64,000 bases of DNA from Eudromia elegans (Eukaryota; Chordata; Aves; Tinamiformes; Tinamidae): assembly GCA_003342815.1 (NCBI GenBank), contig PTEX01000150.1:865715-929714 (forward strand), given 5' to 3'. Below are positions 46,401 to 58,400 of the stretch, in pieces. Every line of letters begins with the position of its first letter. Within the stretch, counting starts at the first letter, position 1. The position numbers were made by a program, and so were the translations under genes. The notes beneath the pieces were generated by a model. The model saw nothing but the letters and a program-made list of their open reading frames with translations, was not told the DNA's origin and made no database searches.

Positions 46401-49400
46401 AACTCTAGAGCCCTCTCCGCTGAGTTGGAGGGACTACAAATGCCATTGTAAATCTCAGAGTTTTTAAAAAAAGATTAAATGCCTTTTGTGTATATAGCTC
46501 TATGATAATCCTAGGGAATGTTTTATTCCTAGCAATCATAATTTATTTTTAGCTCCCCCGCAACCAGTAAGTCTCAGGCTTTGAGACACAAGATCACTGG
46601 AAGCAGTGGGAGAATGTGAGGGAACAGACCGGGCTTTGGAGAGCACATCGGCCCGGCTGCCATCGGAGGCCTTGAGAGCTGCTCCTGCAAAGCGCGGACA
46701 GAACTGGGAACACGTGCGAGGCTGCGGTGCTGATGTTTGTCGCTTTGCGTGGCGTGCCCCAGTGAGTTCCATCAGCCGGGAAGTGCCTTTTGGCACTGTA
46801 ACTTTTAGGAGTTAAATATTGACACGGGGAAAAAAGGGCTGTTCATTATTCACTGCATTTTACCTCAGGAGTTATTGGCTTGCTTTCAGAGCAGCCTGTT
46901 ACCCAGATGGAGGCAGGAGCAATGCCTCCCCGGCGCGTGACGGCGTCGACGGGCAGCCGCACCGAGCAATCTGTGCCCAGGCCCGCAGCTCCCGAGTGCT
47001 GCTCGGAGCGAGCACTCATGGACAGCAAATGTGCGGAGGGGAAGGCCCAGCAACCTGCCATCGATGCACAGCCAGAACGGGCACGGCAGTGGGGTCCTGT
47101 AATGTAGCTGCCATTAATCATCTAGCCAGCAGGCACTCGTCAGAAACTGGAACAGAAAAGCTATTGAGTGGGCTTCAAATTGCAGTAACTAGAGAAATGG
47201 TCATGCTAAGCTGGTCTGTGGCGTAGAAATAAAGTTTGGTGTACAAGAAGGGGAATCACACATATAGGACAAGAGATACCATGTGGGTTTGCTAGGTGGA
47301 GAGCAAGGGAGCATGGTTTATAAGGTCGTGACTTGATGGCTTCTTTGACAAGGTAAGTTCAGGGCCAGTATGAAGCATTAGATAACCTCTATAAAGGGAA
47401 ATGGAAATCAGAAATAGCCTCCTTTCTCGCTGTTTGAATACCAGCATTATTGCCAAAGAGCTAGGAGTTTACTAGGACACTTTGAAGTCAAGCAAGTAGG
47501 TCAGATCTTTGCCAGAATCTGCTCTCTCAAAGCACGTGAAACAACATCCTGACGGCTGCGCAATGAGAGAAGGGCAGCAGCGAGACGTGTCAGTGGGCAA
47601 CCCAAGTGCAAGGCAGATGATCTCAGTTTCCAACCTCCATCCCAGGTCCTGGGGATTTTCTGCAGCTTATTTGTCCTATATTAGTTAGTCTCCTCATAGG
47701 AGGAACTGGGCTGGCAGCCCCACATGTCCCTGGGTAGCTGCATGGGACTGTGAGGAGGAGGCAACAGCCATTCAGTGACGGCTGTTGGGGAGAGGGAGGT
47801 TTGCTGGTTGTGTTGGAGAGAGGCATTAGAAAGGGTGAGAGGGGCCCTGCAGTGCTGAGCGCTGCACTACAGACCAACCGTTAGGGAACAGAAGCTCTAG
47901 ATTAAACTGCCACAGTAAGTACTAAGGGCAGCACCTTTCTCTGTGGCAAAAACAGCCTCAAAATCACAGCTCTCAAGCAAAGGCAGTTATGCGTGAAGGG
48001 TGAGTGGTGCAGTTTGGATAAGAAGGGTAAGGAAAGTGCACATTTTCACACCTTTCAAAACTCAGCACTTGAGGGCAGGGTGAAATGTTTGCAAGCAGAT
48101 ACTAGGGCAAGAGCATTTTGCTGTGTGGTATCTGGGGCCCTGGGAGAAGCCGGGCAAAGGATCTGCTCCTTGGAACAGCAATGGTGCTGCGTGCCTGCAG
48201 CTCTGGAAAACAGTCTTCGGCATACAATTTTATTCCCAGCTCTCCTCTGGGAAACACAGATGGATTCAGGAAAGAAACTGATTCCATTCAGCAAATGCTC
48301 ACTCCCAGGCTGGCCATATACAGTTTGTCTGCTTCTCTGTAGCACCAGAAAGACTCATTTGCCTTGTAGTTTTGGGTGTTCTCAGCCTAGTGGGAACCCA
48401 TGCTGCAAGACCTGAGTGATGTTTGGCCTCCGCTTGCCAAGAGCAGGATTTGAAATACACTCTAATAGGCAAAAAGCCTCATTAGTAGCTTAGAGTAGGT
48501 GTTTGTTACAGAGATAATCTGTTTCTCTTATTTTTTCTCTTTTTTTCCCCTCTTATTTTCCCCAGAGTATTTTGACAATATTTGCCTCTCATGAAAATAA
48601 TGAATTACCTCTAATGAGCAGATTCGGTGCTATGAAGGGTGCTGCTCACACATATTTTTTCCTATTCTTTTGTCACTTTGAGTACAGCGTATTATTCAGT
48701 GTATTACTCGATTTTGGTAATGTATTGTGCTTGCTCGTGTGTGTACATTGGTAGGAGGCTTTCTCCACATGAGCAGAAATGAAAGATTACCAACTGCGGC
48801 TGCTGAAGCTGCTCTCTTTTGTCAGTCATCAAGTCAGGATTTATACGTTTAAAAGGCTTAAAGCTTTTTGGCAAAATATTATTCACATTGGTGAAATCTG
48901 CTGGCACTGAGGTGAAACATGAAAGACCTCCTTTCTTCTCTCTCTATTCAGCTTATATCCACCAGTGGGAATTCACCCCTTCTTTATGAAACACATCAGC
49001 TGTTTCCCAGGAATTTGGATCACATTCAGCTTCTCCAAAGCTTATTCAGGAGATAGTTTAAGTACTTGTCCATGCCCATGAGTCTGCCAGGAAATGAGGA
49101 AACTCCCCATAAATATTGTCACATAATTCTGAACATATTCTTCAAAGTGAATTGTCTCCATCTACAGAATCTAATTTAAATATCAACCTGCATATTGAAA
49201 GACATCTGATGCTAATACACCTGTGGTATCAGCACATGCAGCTCACTGCTGGCCACCACTTGAAACTAAACATGCAGACTATGAGCTACATGTGGCTGAC
49301 AGATTCCCTGGAACTTGTCTTTTGGGATATTTGTATGAGTGCTTTTAGGATGCTGGGGTTTGCTGGGCTTGGCGGCGTTCTTCGCACTGCAGGTGTGTTA

Positions 49401-52400
49401 CTGCATGTACCTGCTATTTGCTACCTGTGTGAATATCTCTGCACCTGAAAGTTTGCATTCCAGCACCTGGATGTAGGAAATGTGGGAATAACACAAGAAT
49501 ATGGATTATGTTAAATATATTTATATTTTTTTAATGTAAAGGGAACACCTGAAAGCCCAGGGTTTGTGTAACTGGAATGGCTTGCTCACAAGCTTTGTGT
49601 GTCTCTAAAGCCTGGTGACTAATGAGGGCAATCCTTATTTGGCAGCAGGCCCAGCTGGGTGAGCTTGCCCACGTGCACCCTTCTGGCCATGGGGGAAGTG
49701 GTCCTGCCCAGCTCACTTTGTGCATGGAGAGAGCAGAGTGCTCAAGATAGTCCCAAGCAAAAAAAATTCATCTTGCTGCCTCTCAGGGTACTCTTGTTAT
49801 CTTCTTGGGGGATTTCACAAGTTTTTCACAAGATTTCAAGTTTTATTGCTCTCATATTTCTTTACATGAAGCTATAAAAGCCCTGTGGCCTGGGATATCC
49901 CAATATTCAGAAAGGGAGAAAAAAAATAAAGCAAAGATTCCAACTTTTCAGCTCCAAGCCTGCCCTTCCCTGCCGGGACAGTCCCGCAGTGCCCTGGCTG
50001 GAGCCCACCCCTGGTGCAAGCTCTGAGCATTACGGTGCTTTTCACAAAAACAGAGACGGCCTGGGCTGTGGAAGGATGAATGAGACCTGTGTGTCGGGGT
50101 CCTTCGGCCAGGAGTCCCAAGCAGCAGTTCCTGGCCTGTTTTGCTTCGTCTTCCCTCGTGGCTCCCCTCCTTTGAGCCCTGGAGTGGGCAGCCAGGCACC
50201 TCTTGGCCTCCCTGCCCAGCCATGGCATCACTTATGTGGCTTCCTGACGCTGGGGTTTGGTGAGCAGGGCACCTGGGAAACACGCAGCAAACAGGAAAAG
50301 GTGTACATGAATAAATAAAGAGGTTACAAGGATGTTTGCCAGCCTGACAAAAGAGAAGACGGGCGCTTCCCACCCAGCACGGCCGTTTCCTTCTTCCCAG
50401 TACTGCTAAAGGGCTTAATTGGGAAATGCAGCCGCTGCCCGTGACGCGTTGTTTCATCTCCTTTATTCTGTTCTTTCCTCCTTTCCTTTTCCTTGTCCCG
50501 GTGCTCTCGTTGCAGCCGGCCGCAGAGGCAGCGGCGGGAGACCCACGTCGAGGCGCACAAGCAAGGCAGGTAGGCGAAGCCCCAAGTGCAATGAGCGCAG
50601 TACCCGCGCCGCCTCCTGCACCCTGAGCACCCCACCCTTAAAAACTGGGTGCTAATGGGGAATGGAAGGCATAAGAGGCAACCTGGGCCCTGGGTGGTGG
50701 CAAAGCCGCCCCGCGGTGGGTGGTGACACAGGTCAGGCCGTTACTGCTCGCCAGGCATCCCCACAAAGGAAAGCAAACACAAATAACCCCTCTCCTTATT
50801 TCTAAATCAACTTACCAGTTTTGTGACAAATCCGCGTGTGTTCCGCTGGAAAGATATTTTTACTTTTCAGGATTCAGTAAAGACTTTAAAAGCAAAATGG
50901 AAAAAAAAAATCCGATTTAGTTGAAATGAAGGGAAAAAAAATGTATGGCTTTAATCTTTCAAAAGCAAAACAGTTTAAACATTTTTCTTTGGCAGGCCGG
51001 AACTGTTTTCGCTGTTTATTTTCTGATTGAACTTCTATCCATTTCCTCAACTACAAAATGTGAAAATTTTAAAGAGAGTCAGTTAAAAAAAAAGTAACTA
51101 ACTATTTTTAAAAAGAAAGTAAAAGCTCTATTTTTAACATCTTTTCTTTGAAAGAAATAATCTTGAAAATAAAGCTTTTACTTTCTCTTCTATTCAAAAA
51201 AGGGATTCATTCTCTTGCTTTTACCAGAGATTAATAAATAAAATAATTATGCAAGATAAAAATACTTTTCTCCTATCTTTATATTTTTAATGTAGGATTT
51301 ATATGTATTTTATGTATTCTTTGTTTTTTTAAATTGGTCACTGTGACAGGGATATTTCAAAACAGGCAAAAATTAAGGGAGATGAAAATGGTCCCCATTG
51401 TCACAGACACTGTTGGAAACTGAGTAGTTGCCTCCTGTGACAGGAGAAATAAATAAAAATCAGCGCAGCCACAAAATATTTGAATAACGATTGGGAGAGC
51501 AAATGCCCTCTACTCGTTTGCCCTAAATAATGTAATTTCTATAATTATAAGAGAGAGCTTAAAAAAAACATCTACAGCAGCAGTGCAGTTCGAGACTGTT
51601 CCCTCCACCCCTCTGTGTACCTTCAATTAAAGTCCTTGGTAAGAAGGTTGCAGAAGTGATAGACAAAGATCAGAGCGTTGATACGTCAGAATTAGATGTC
51701 CATGAAGTATTTGTTCTAGACTTAGGAGACCTACAGAAGAAGTACTAGACAATATTACATAAATAGGTAATGTATCCGTAGTAAATAAATGGAGAAGCAG
51801 TGACCTGGCATCTCAGAAGCGCATTCTGGATGCAACAGAACTGGATGTTGTTGGTTACAACAGGAATTTGAAGAAGGCTATTATGTGCCTGGGGCTATTC
51901 AGCATCTTTAGTAATGAGTTGATAAAATATGAAGCAATTGCTAGTGAAGTTTAATAAGCAACATAAAACTTAGTGGAGAGGCAAATAATTGTGGTATTTT
52001 GTCAATCCTACCAAGAAATCTAGATCCCAAATTGCTTGAACAGTGTGCATTTTGATGGGTACATGCAGGGTTTTTGGGAGCAAGGCATGTAACTCTTGAA
52101 GGATGAGACCACATTTTGCAAGGGAGTTAACCCGTGAAATTAGTCATATGTGAGTAGAAGCAAAAGCAGTGAGTAGGGAAGTGTGAATATCACTGTGTAT
52201 GATACTTGAGGAACAATTTCCCATCTCTAAAATTAAAGAAGGGAAGGGACTCATGAGGTCACCGGATTTCATCCCCAGTGATTACATGGACCACCCTCCT
52301 GCCACAAACACAAGGAATATCCCCTCCAAACCTTGTTTAAGGAAGCAGAACCTCACTGCTTCATTGAGATAGACATTTTATAATTTTGAGCCAGCTTTAT

Positions 52401-55400
52401 TAATTCTTGTTGTGTACAGATTACTTTGTTCTTGTGTTAATATTGTCCCAACCCAGGCTCTACCTTGCACTGCTCATTCTTCCCTCTACCTGTTTCAGAA
52501 AGAGCTTTCATTGGTGATCAAATCTACACACGAATCTCAAAGATAAAGTCAATGACCTGCTAAAAACACTCCTGAGTCTCAGCTGAATATAAACCTTATA
52601 TAATACATGCTACAGCCACATATGTCTTTCCACAGCTCAGTATCTGATATATCACTGTCCTCTTTTCTTTGTCATTTCTAGACAACTGTGACTCATAGCC
52701 AAATATTTTGCTATTCAAAACCAGAGGCATGGAAGTGCATTTTTGAGTTACTTACCTGCACCCCATGCCTGTTATTTTACTCCTCAAGTTTCTTCTTTCT
52801 GGAAAGAAAAGAGGAAAAGACTCTGATTAGAGCTGTGAGAGTGGCTCAGCTTCTGGGACACATACTTTTCATTGAGATGGGAGAGAAATGCAGTGACTTT
52901 CTGGCATCAAAGAAAGAGTTAAGAACTTGTTTTGCTTTTGCTTGCAGACATTTGGTTTATGAGGTTGCTTCTACATAACAAAATAGGGGCAAGATGCTAT
53001 GGACAAAAGCTGAATTAAATAATTCTAAGGTAAAAATCAGGGCGTACCTTTTAAAATTCAGTATGGACAATTAATTACCTGAACAACTCACTGATGGATA
53101 TAGTGATCTCTTCACCTTTAGAAATCATTAGTCTCTGTAGATTAGACGCTCTGTGGTTTAGATAGATCTGCAGGTTTGCATCTTTTCAAGATGCTCTGTG
53201 GCTTAGATAGATCTATGGGCTTGAGAGAGGAGTCCCTATATAACACCTTCATAGGACAGGGCATCAAAGTAGATTATTGTACTGGATTTTTCTAGCATGA
53301 CTATCTATGAGCCTATGAGAAATACAGCATGGTTAAGCAATCTCATTTATGAAAAGTTTTATCTCAAGAAAATGTTCCCTGTCAAGTCTCTTTACCACTT
53401 TGGTTTTGTTTGATCTATTTCTGACTTGGTTTTTATATATTCAAGCAAGTGTCCCTTTGAGCATATTCTCTTTCTTCAGCCTCAGAAACAGCAAAATCTT
53501 TCCCACTTTTTTCTTGAGCTCTCATGCTCTCTTGTCATCTGCAATGTGGCTAGCTCAGAGTGCAACAAAGGTTTAATTACATTACAGAGCTATAAAAGCT
53601 GCTGCAACTGCGATGTAGGAGTCACTGGAGCTGAACATTATTTTCACTTTCAGAGGTGGATTCAGAGGATGAGCAGATCATCCGCCACCCAACATTTGAT
53701 GTGACTCTGTTAGCATCTGGAATGACCCTTTCCAAACTGTCCAGTCCTTAATGCTCCTTTTTATTCTCATTAGAAATCTGGGGCAGGAGCTAATCATTTT
53801 ATCCCAAGCTGTGAGGGCGGGGGGCTTGCCTCCTGGCGTGCTTCCCAGCCCATCTCCATTTTGTTCCTGGGTTACAGCCAGCAGCTTATTTGATATATTG
53901 TTTTCTTAATTCCTGTCCTCATGCCTTGTCACAAATCACTGTCAGAAATGCTTCCCCATTGCCATTTCCCCACCTACCCTTGCACTCTGTTTTCTAGCCC
54001 ACATGTTGAATAACTGTATCCAAACACTATTAGTTGAACAGATAATTTTACAGAGACAAAAGTCACAGAACATAAGTTTTACCCACGTGCATGCTTTATC
54101 ATAGCTGTAAGCACTGGATATTGAATACAGGAATTAATTTTTGGTGACATGCTACCAACTGCTATCACTCGAAGCAATCACCGAGTCATGGTTGAAGAGG
54201 CAAATGAGCAAGAATGGGCTCTAGTTTTAGGACTGCAGTGAAATAGGATGTTTCTTAGAGGTGCTGATCAGGAAGGACTCATAGCTGTGCTTCTCTTTTC
54301 CTGGTAGCCCAATTCTAAAACGAAGCCCTGACATCACCAAATCTCCCGTGACAAAGTCAGAGCAGCTGCTGCGAATAGATGACCATGACTTCAGCATGAG
54401 ACCGGGTTTTGGAGGTAGGAATCCTGCCCATTGTCTTCCTATAACCACATGTGCGCATGATCAAATTGTGTACCATATTTACAGACCCAGCTACTTCATT
54501 TATAGCAAAAAACTAAAACAAGTTGACTGTTATGTGTTTTAGTACTTTGCTCACAGTTTTGTGCCTGTGTGCTACAGCAAGCTAAGCTTTTAGAGAAATG
54601 GATTAAGGAGAACATGCTTTCTTCAACCTACTGGATTAAAGAATGTTGTAATTTATCTACCCTTTCTGGCTGACAGATGGTCATTCAAATCCAGGATACT
54701 CTTATATTCTCTGATAGAAGAAGGTTTTATTGCTAAATGTTCAATATACAAAATGTCAGTGTGATTAATTAATTGAAAATAGTTTCAGTGTCACAGCAGT
54801 TTCATAGCAGCCCACTGATGCATTATTTGCCTTGGCAAATCTCCTGTGGTGTAATAGCCAGAGGTATGCAGGAGCTAGTTAAATCTGGAGGATGGAATAA
54901 AACCCCAAATCCCTCTTTTGTCCCATCATAGTCCAACCCTTCTCCTCACAGGAACCGCAGACCCAGTGGCACATTCCTGTGTCAAGCAACATAATGTCCC
55001 CCTCACAGGCAGTCCTCACGCCTTGCTATGCACAGCCAAACAATGATGTAAAAGCAAAACACTTGGAGGAGCTCTCAGGGATCCTGTTAATCTGAGAGAA
55101 GAGCGTAGGAAATGATGGGAAAAATATAAACATTTCTCCCACATGCTCTTAACGGAACCTCGACAGCTCTGAATGAGTGGGATGTGCTGGAGGACTGTCA
55201 GTCCTTGGCTTAAGCACTGGCAACATTATCTTTGAATTTTGAAGGGATAGGTGTAGAAGGAAGGTCCCATCCTATCCTGAGAATCAGGTAGTTAAACCCA
55301 AGTGCTGCAGCTTCACCACAATTTTATGCATTTCAAGTGCATTGCAAAACATATTATAGCCTAAGAAATGTGTGTGTTAAATGTTAGAAATGTAATAGTA

Positions 55401-58400
55401 GAAAGGAATATAGTGGTCAAGGAGTCAGTTATGCATTCAAGTCACTGATACTGTGAGTTAGTTTACTATTGTTTCTTTTCTAGACTGAACACCAATTTTA
55501 TCTTTAGGATATGAAAAACAGGTGATTACCTTGTCTCACCAAGTTTATATTTTTCTCTCTCTCTCTTTTTTTTTTTTTTTTTTTCCCTCTAGGCCCTGCA
55601 ATTCCTGTCGGGGTAGATGTCCAAGTTGAAAGTCTGGATAGTATTTCTGAAGTGGATATGGCAAGTATCACAGCATTGCTGAGGTGGGACGGCACCTCTG
55701 GAGCTCCCCTAGTCCAACCTCCCTGCTCAAGTAGGAACAGCAAGTTGTCCAGGACCATGTCCAGGAGGGTTTTGATCATCTCCAAGGGCAGAGGCACCAC
55801 AACATCTCTGAGCAACCTATTTGACCAGAATTTGCCAACAGACTGACCTCAAACTACCATTTTATCTCTCTAAATGTTTCAAAGCGAAGAGAGTTAATCT
55901 GACCTTTTATTTTGTCTAAGACAAAATGACACAATACTGCCCAAACTGCCCCAAAGGATTTGTGTTTTGTTACGGAGTCTTAAGATTTGAAAGCTCGAAG
56001 GAGAGGAGAGCAATTACCATGTTAGATTCATTGTGTTTTGTGTGACACATTGCAGGCACAATCTAGTTCCATTCATGTACTGAGCAGGTCGGGGCAAACT
56101 AGCTCCAAACCAGAAACCTTGTAGCTGCTGTTGGAGCAATACTAGTTTGAAGTGTTAAGTCCTGCTCTCTGCAAGGCAGCCAGTGTGAGCAGCAGCCTAT
56201 ACACAGTAGTGACAACATACCTGTCATCAGATGGGCCTGCTGTGGGATCAGAAAACCCTGCTGTTTAAAAATCACCTCAAAAGACAAGCTCTCTCTGTGG
56301 TCAGATGGAAGTGCAACGGAAGTGCACAGTCAGAAAAGGTTGAAAGCTTTCAAAGGGCAGAAGTGTCTTTAGATTCTACCTTTGGTTCATCAGTTGCTGC
56401 ATTGCCCCTGTTGCATACTCTATAGCACCTCCCTTAAACTTTGCACTGATAGTAAAGAAGGATTTCAGGGGCACACAGGGCTGATGGTGACATTCTGCAC
56501 AGGATAAATTCATTACTTCAGGTGTCTTTCTCTTTCATTTCCTATCCACCATGCAATTAGTATTATGAAAACTGCCAATTTTCAAACACTCTGAAAGTGT
56601 TGTAGATATTGGCCTGTATGATTTTTGCTTGAAAAAACTTTTTCATCACAAAAGAGCACTGAAAGTAGGGTATGATTTTGGGGAGAGATTTTTCTAGGAA
56701 ATATTTTACCTACATACATTACATAACCAGCCATGCAGGAGAGGGGAGCACGGAGAATGGAAGATGGAAATTCATTGTGCAGCACCAAACACTTTTCAAA
56801 AATTTTCACTATTCCAACAAATGTATTTACAGCTCTGATTCACAGCAAGCCCAGACTTCTCTGCAGTCTTAGTTGGCAACTGCTCTAGGGCTAGAAGGCT
56901 CTCACCTGGCCTCTTCCCGTGTCTAAACCAGGAGTGCAGTTTTGTGGCCGCACAGTCAGTGTTTCTCATTTCACTGCATCCAGGTTGTTGCCCACCAGGT
57001 GCTGCTTCTTTCACCTCAGCAGCAGAGTCCCTCTGACGTGTCTGCTTCCAGCACTGGTCCCAAGCCAGCGATTTCTAGGCAAGCTGACGTAAGAGCGCAG
57101 TGTGTGAGACGAGTGGGGGTCAGCGAGGTGAGAGAGAGCCTTTGTCTCTCCCTTGCTCTGACAGAAAAATAGAGAATCATCCAACCATTTGATGGGGATC
57201 TTTCAGCCACCAAGGTCTCTGATCCCTCGTGGGAGATTTCTGAGTATATTGGATTATTTCCAATTGACTTACCATGTGGTTGAACTAAACACCCTTTAGG
57301 CTCTGCCCGGCCTAAAGAGCTTTCTGCTGACCTCTGTGATTCCAAATTTGTGAGTCAAGTTCTGCTGAAGGTCAGTGAATATTTAATCTTGCCCCATATG
57401 GCATGGAAGAAACCAAGGACCTGTTATCGGCAGCTCCTATCCATCAGCAAACATACCCTCTACTGGGGGATTGTCGCTGTGTTCCTGTCCCTCCACCAGG
57501 TAATATTAGTGTTTGTACTGGCAGGGTATTTGCAGTCATCTTGTACTTCAACTGTTCACAAGGTGCAGTAGAGTTACAAATCTGAGGAACATCAGGATGC
57601 ATCTGGAGTCTACACAGGGTCTATCTCTGTGCAAACATTTTCCTCATACATTTGAAGGCCACCAACCACCTCCCGTGTTTCTAAGTGCTCTTTCCATCCT
57701 GACTTCGAGTCATCGAGGCTCTTGGCTTTTACCTCTTCTAGTGTCTACCCAGCCTTCCTTGTGGAGGAAGTTTGTGAAGGTGTCTGAGAGACCCAGAAAG
57801 CTTGAACACGCCAAGGCAAAGGGAAAGAACTCAACATTCATGATTTCAAAGCTAAAAGTAAAAGAATCTCAGTCTTTAAGCAAGCATTATGGTTGTGGGG
57901 GATTGCTCCTGGTTTCTGAATGCTGCCAGTGCTCCTCACAGGGTCCTTCACTGCCTCCCTGGGGCTCTGAAGAGGAAACCAGAGCCTTTCTTATGGATGC
58001 CAGCTGGGCTGCTCTTTCATGGCCAGACACTGCCACCAAGGCAGCCTTCACTCCCAAAACACCCTCTCCCTGGTGCTGCTGGAGATCCATCACGCTGCAG
58101 TCCCCAGCCACATGGGAAAAGTGCTTTATAGCCTCAGGAAAAACACACATCCAGGGTCAATTTTGGCTGTTAGCAAAATAACGATGAGAAAGACTTTAAA
58201 TGTCAGGATCAATTCTTTTTAACTCATGCAGCTTCATGTAAAAGGGCAATAGTGCTTTGCAAAATCATTGCTTGTTTGCTTTCAGAATGAACATAGATCA
58301 GAGCTCTTCACTGTCTATTTGGTATCAGTTGCCGAGTTAAATACAGCAAGTTTTCCTTTTCTTCTGCTTTCTGATTATTTACAAGAACGTGATAAAGTAG

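Larger units (their letters stand above)
34440..50515 (+). other. GABRR1: GABRR1 intron 1 (16 kb)
   Basis: It begins gtgagt and ends ctctcgttgcag. Contents: poly-T (35177-35193), CR1 tail (36290-36360), a 19-bp tandem duplication (37191-37228), a pyrimidine-rich block (39430-39990), an old CR1 (40960-43150), a (TA)n run (43328-43344), and a CpG-dense islet (46600-47070). No embedded gene was recognised. Confidence 0.8.
50570..54307 (+). other. GABRR1: GABRR1 intron 2
   Basis: It begins gtaggc and ends ttcctggtag. The first kilobase after about 50880 is very AT-rich. It contains a possible old CR1 tail (52235-52420) and a spaced duplication (53145-53219). No gene is recognised. Confidence 0.8.

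Noticed and set aside
57513-58181. 222-residue plus-strand frame in GABRR1 intron 4
   Set aside because: No conserved motif and no splice connection to the GABRR1 frame; overlapped by other frames on both strands.
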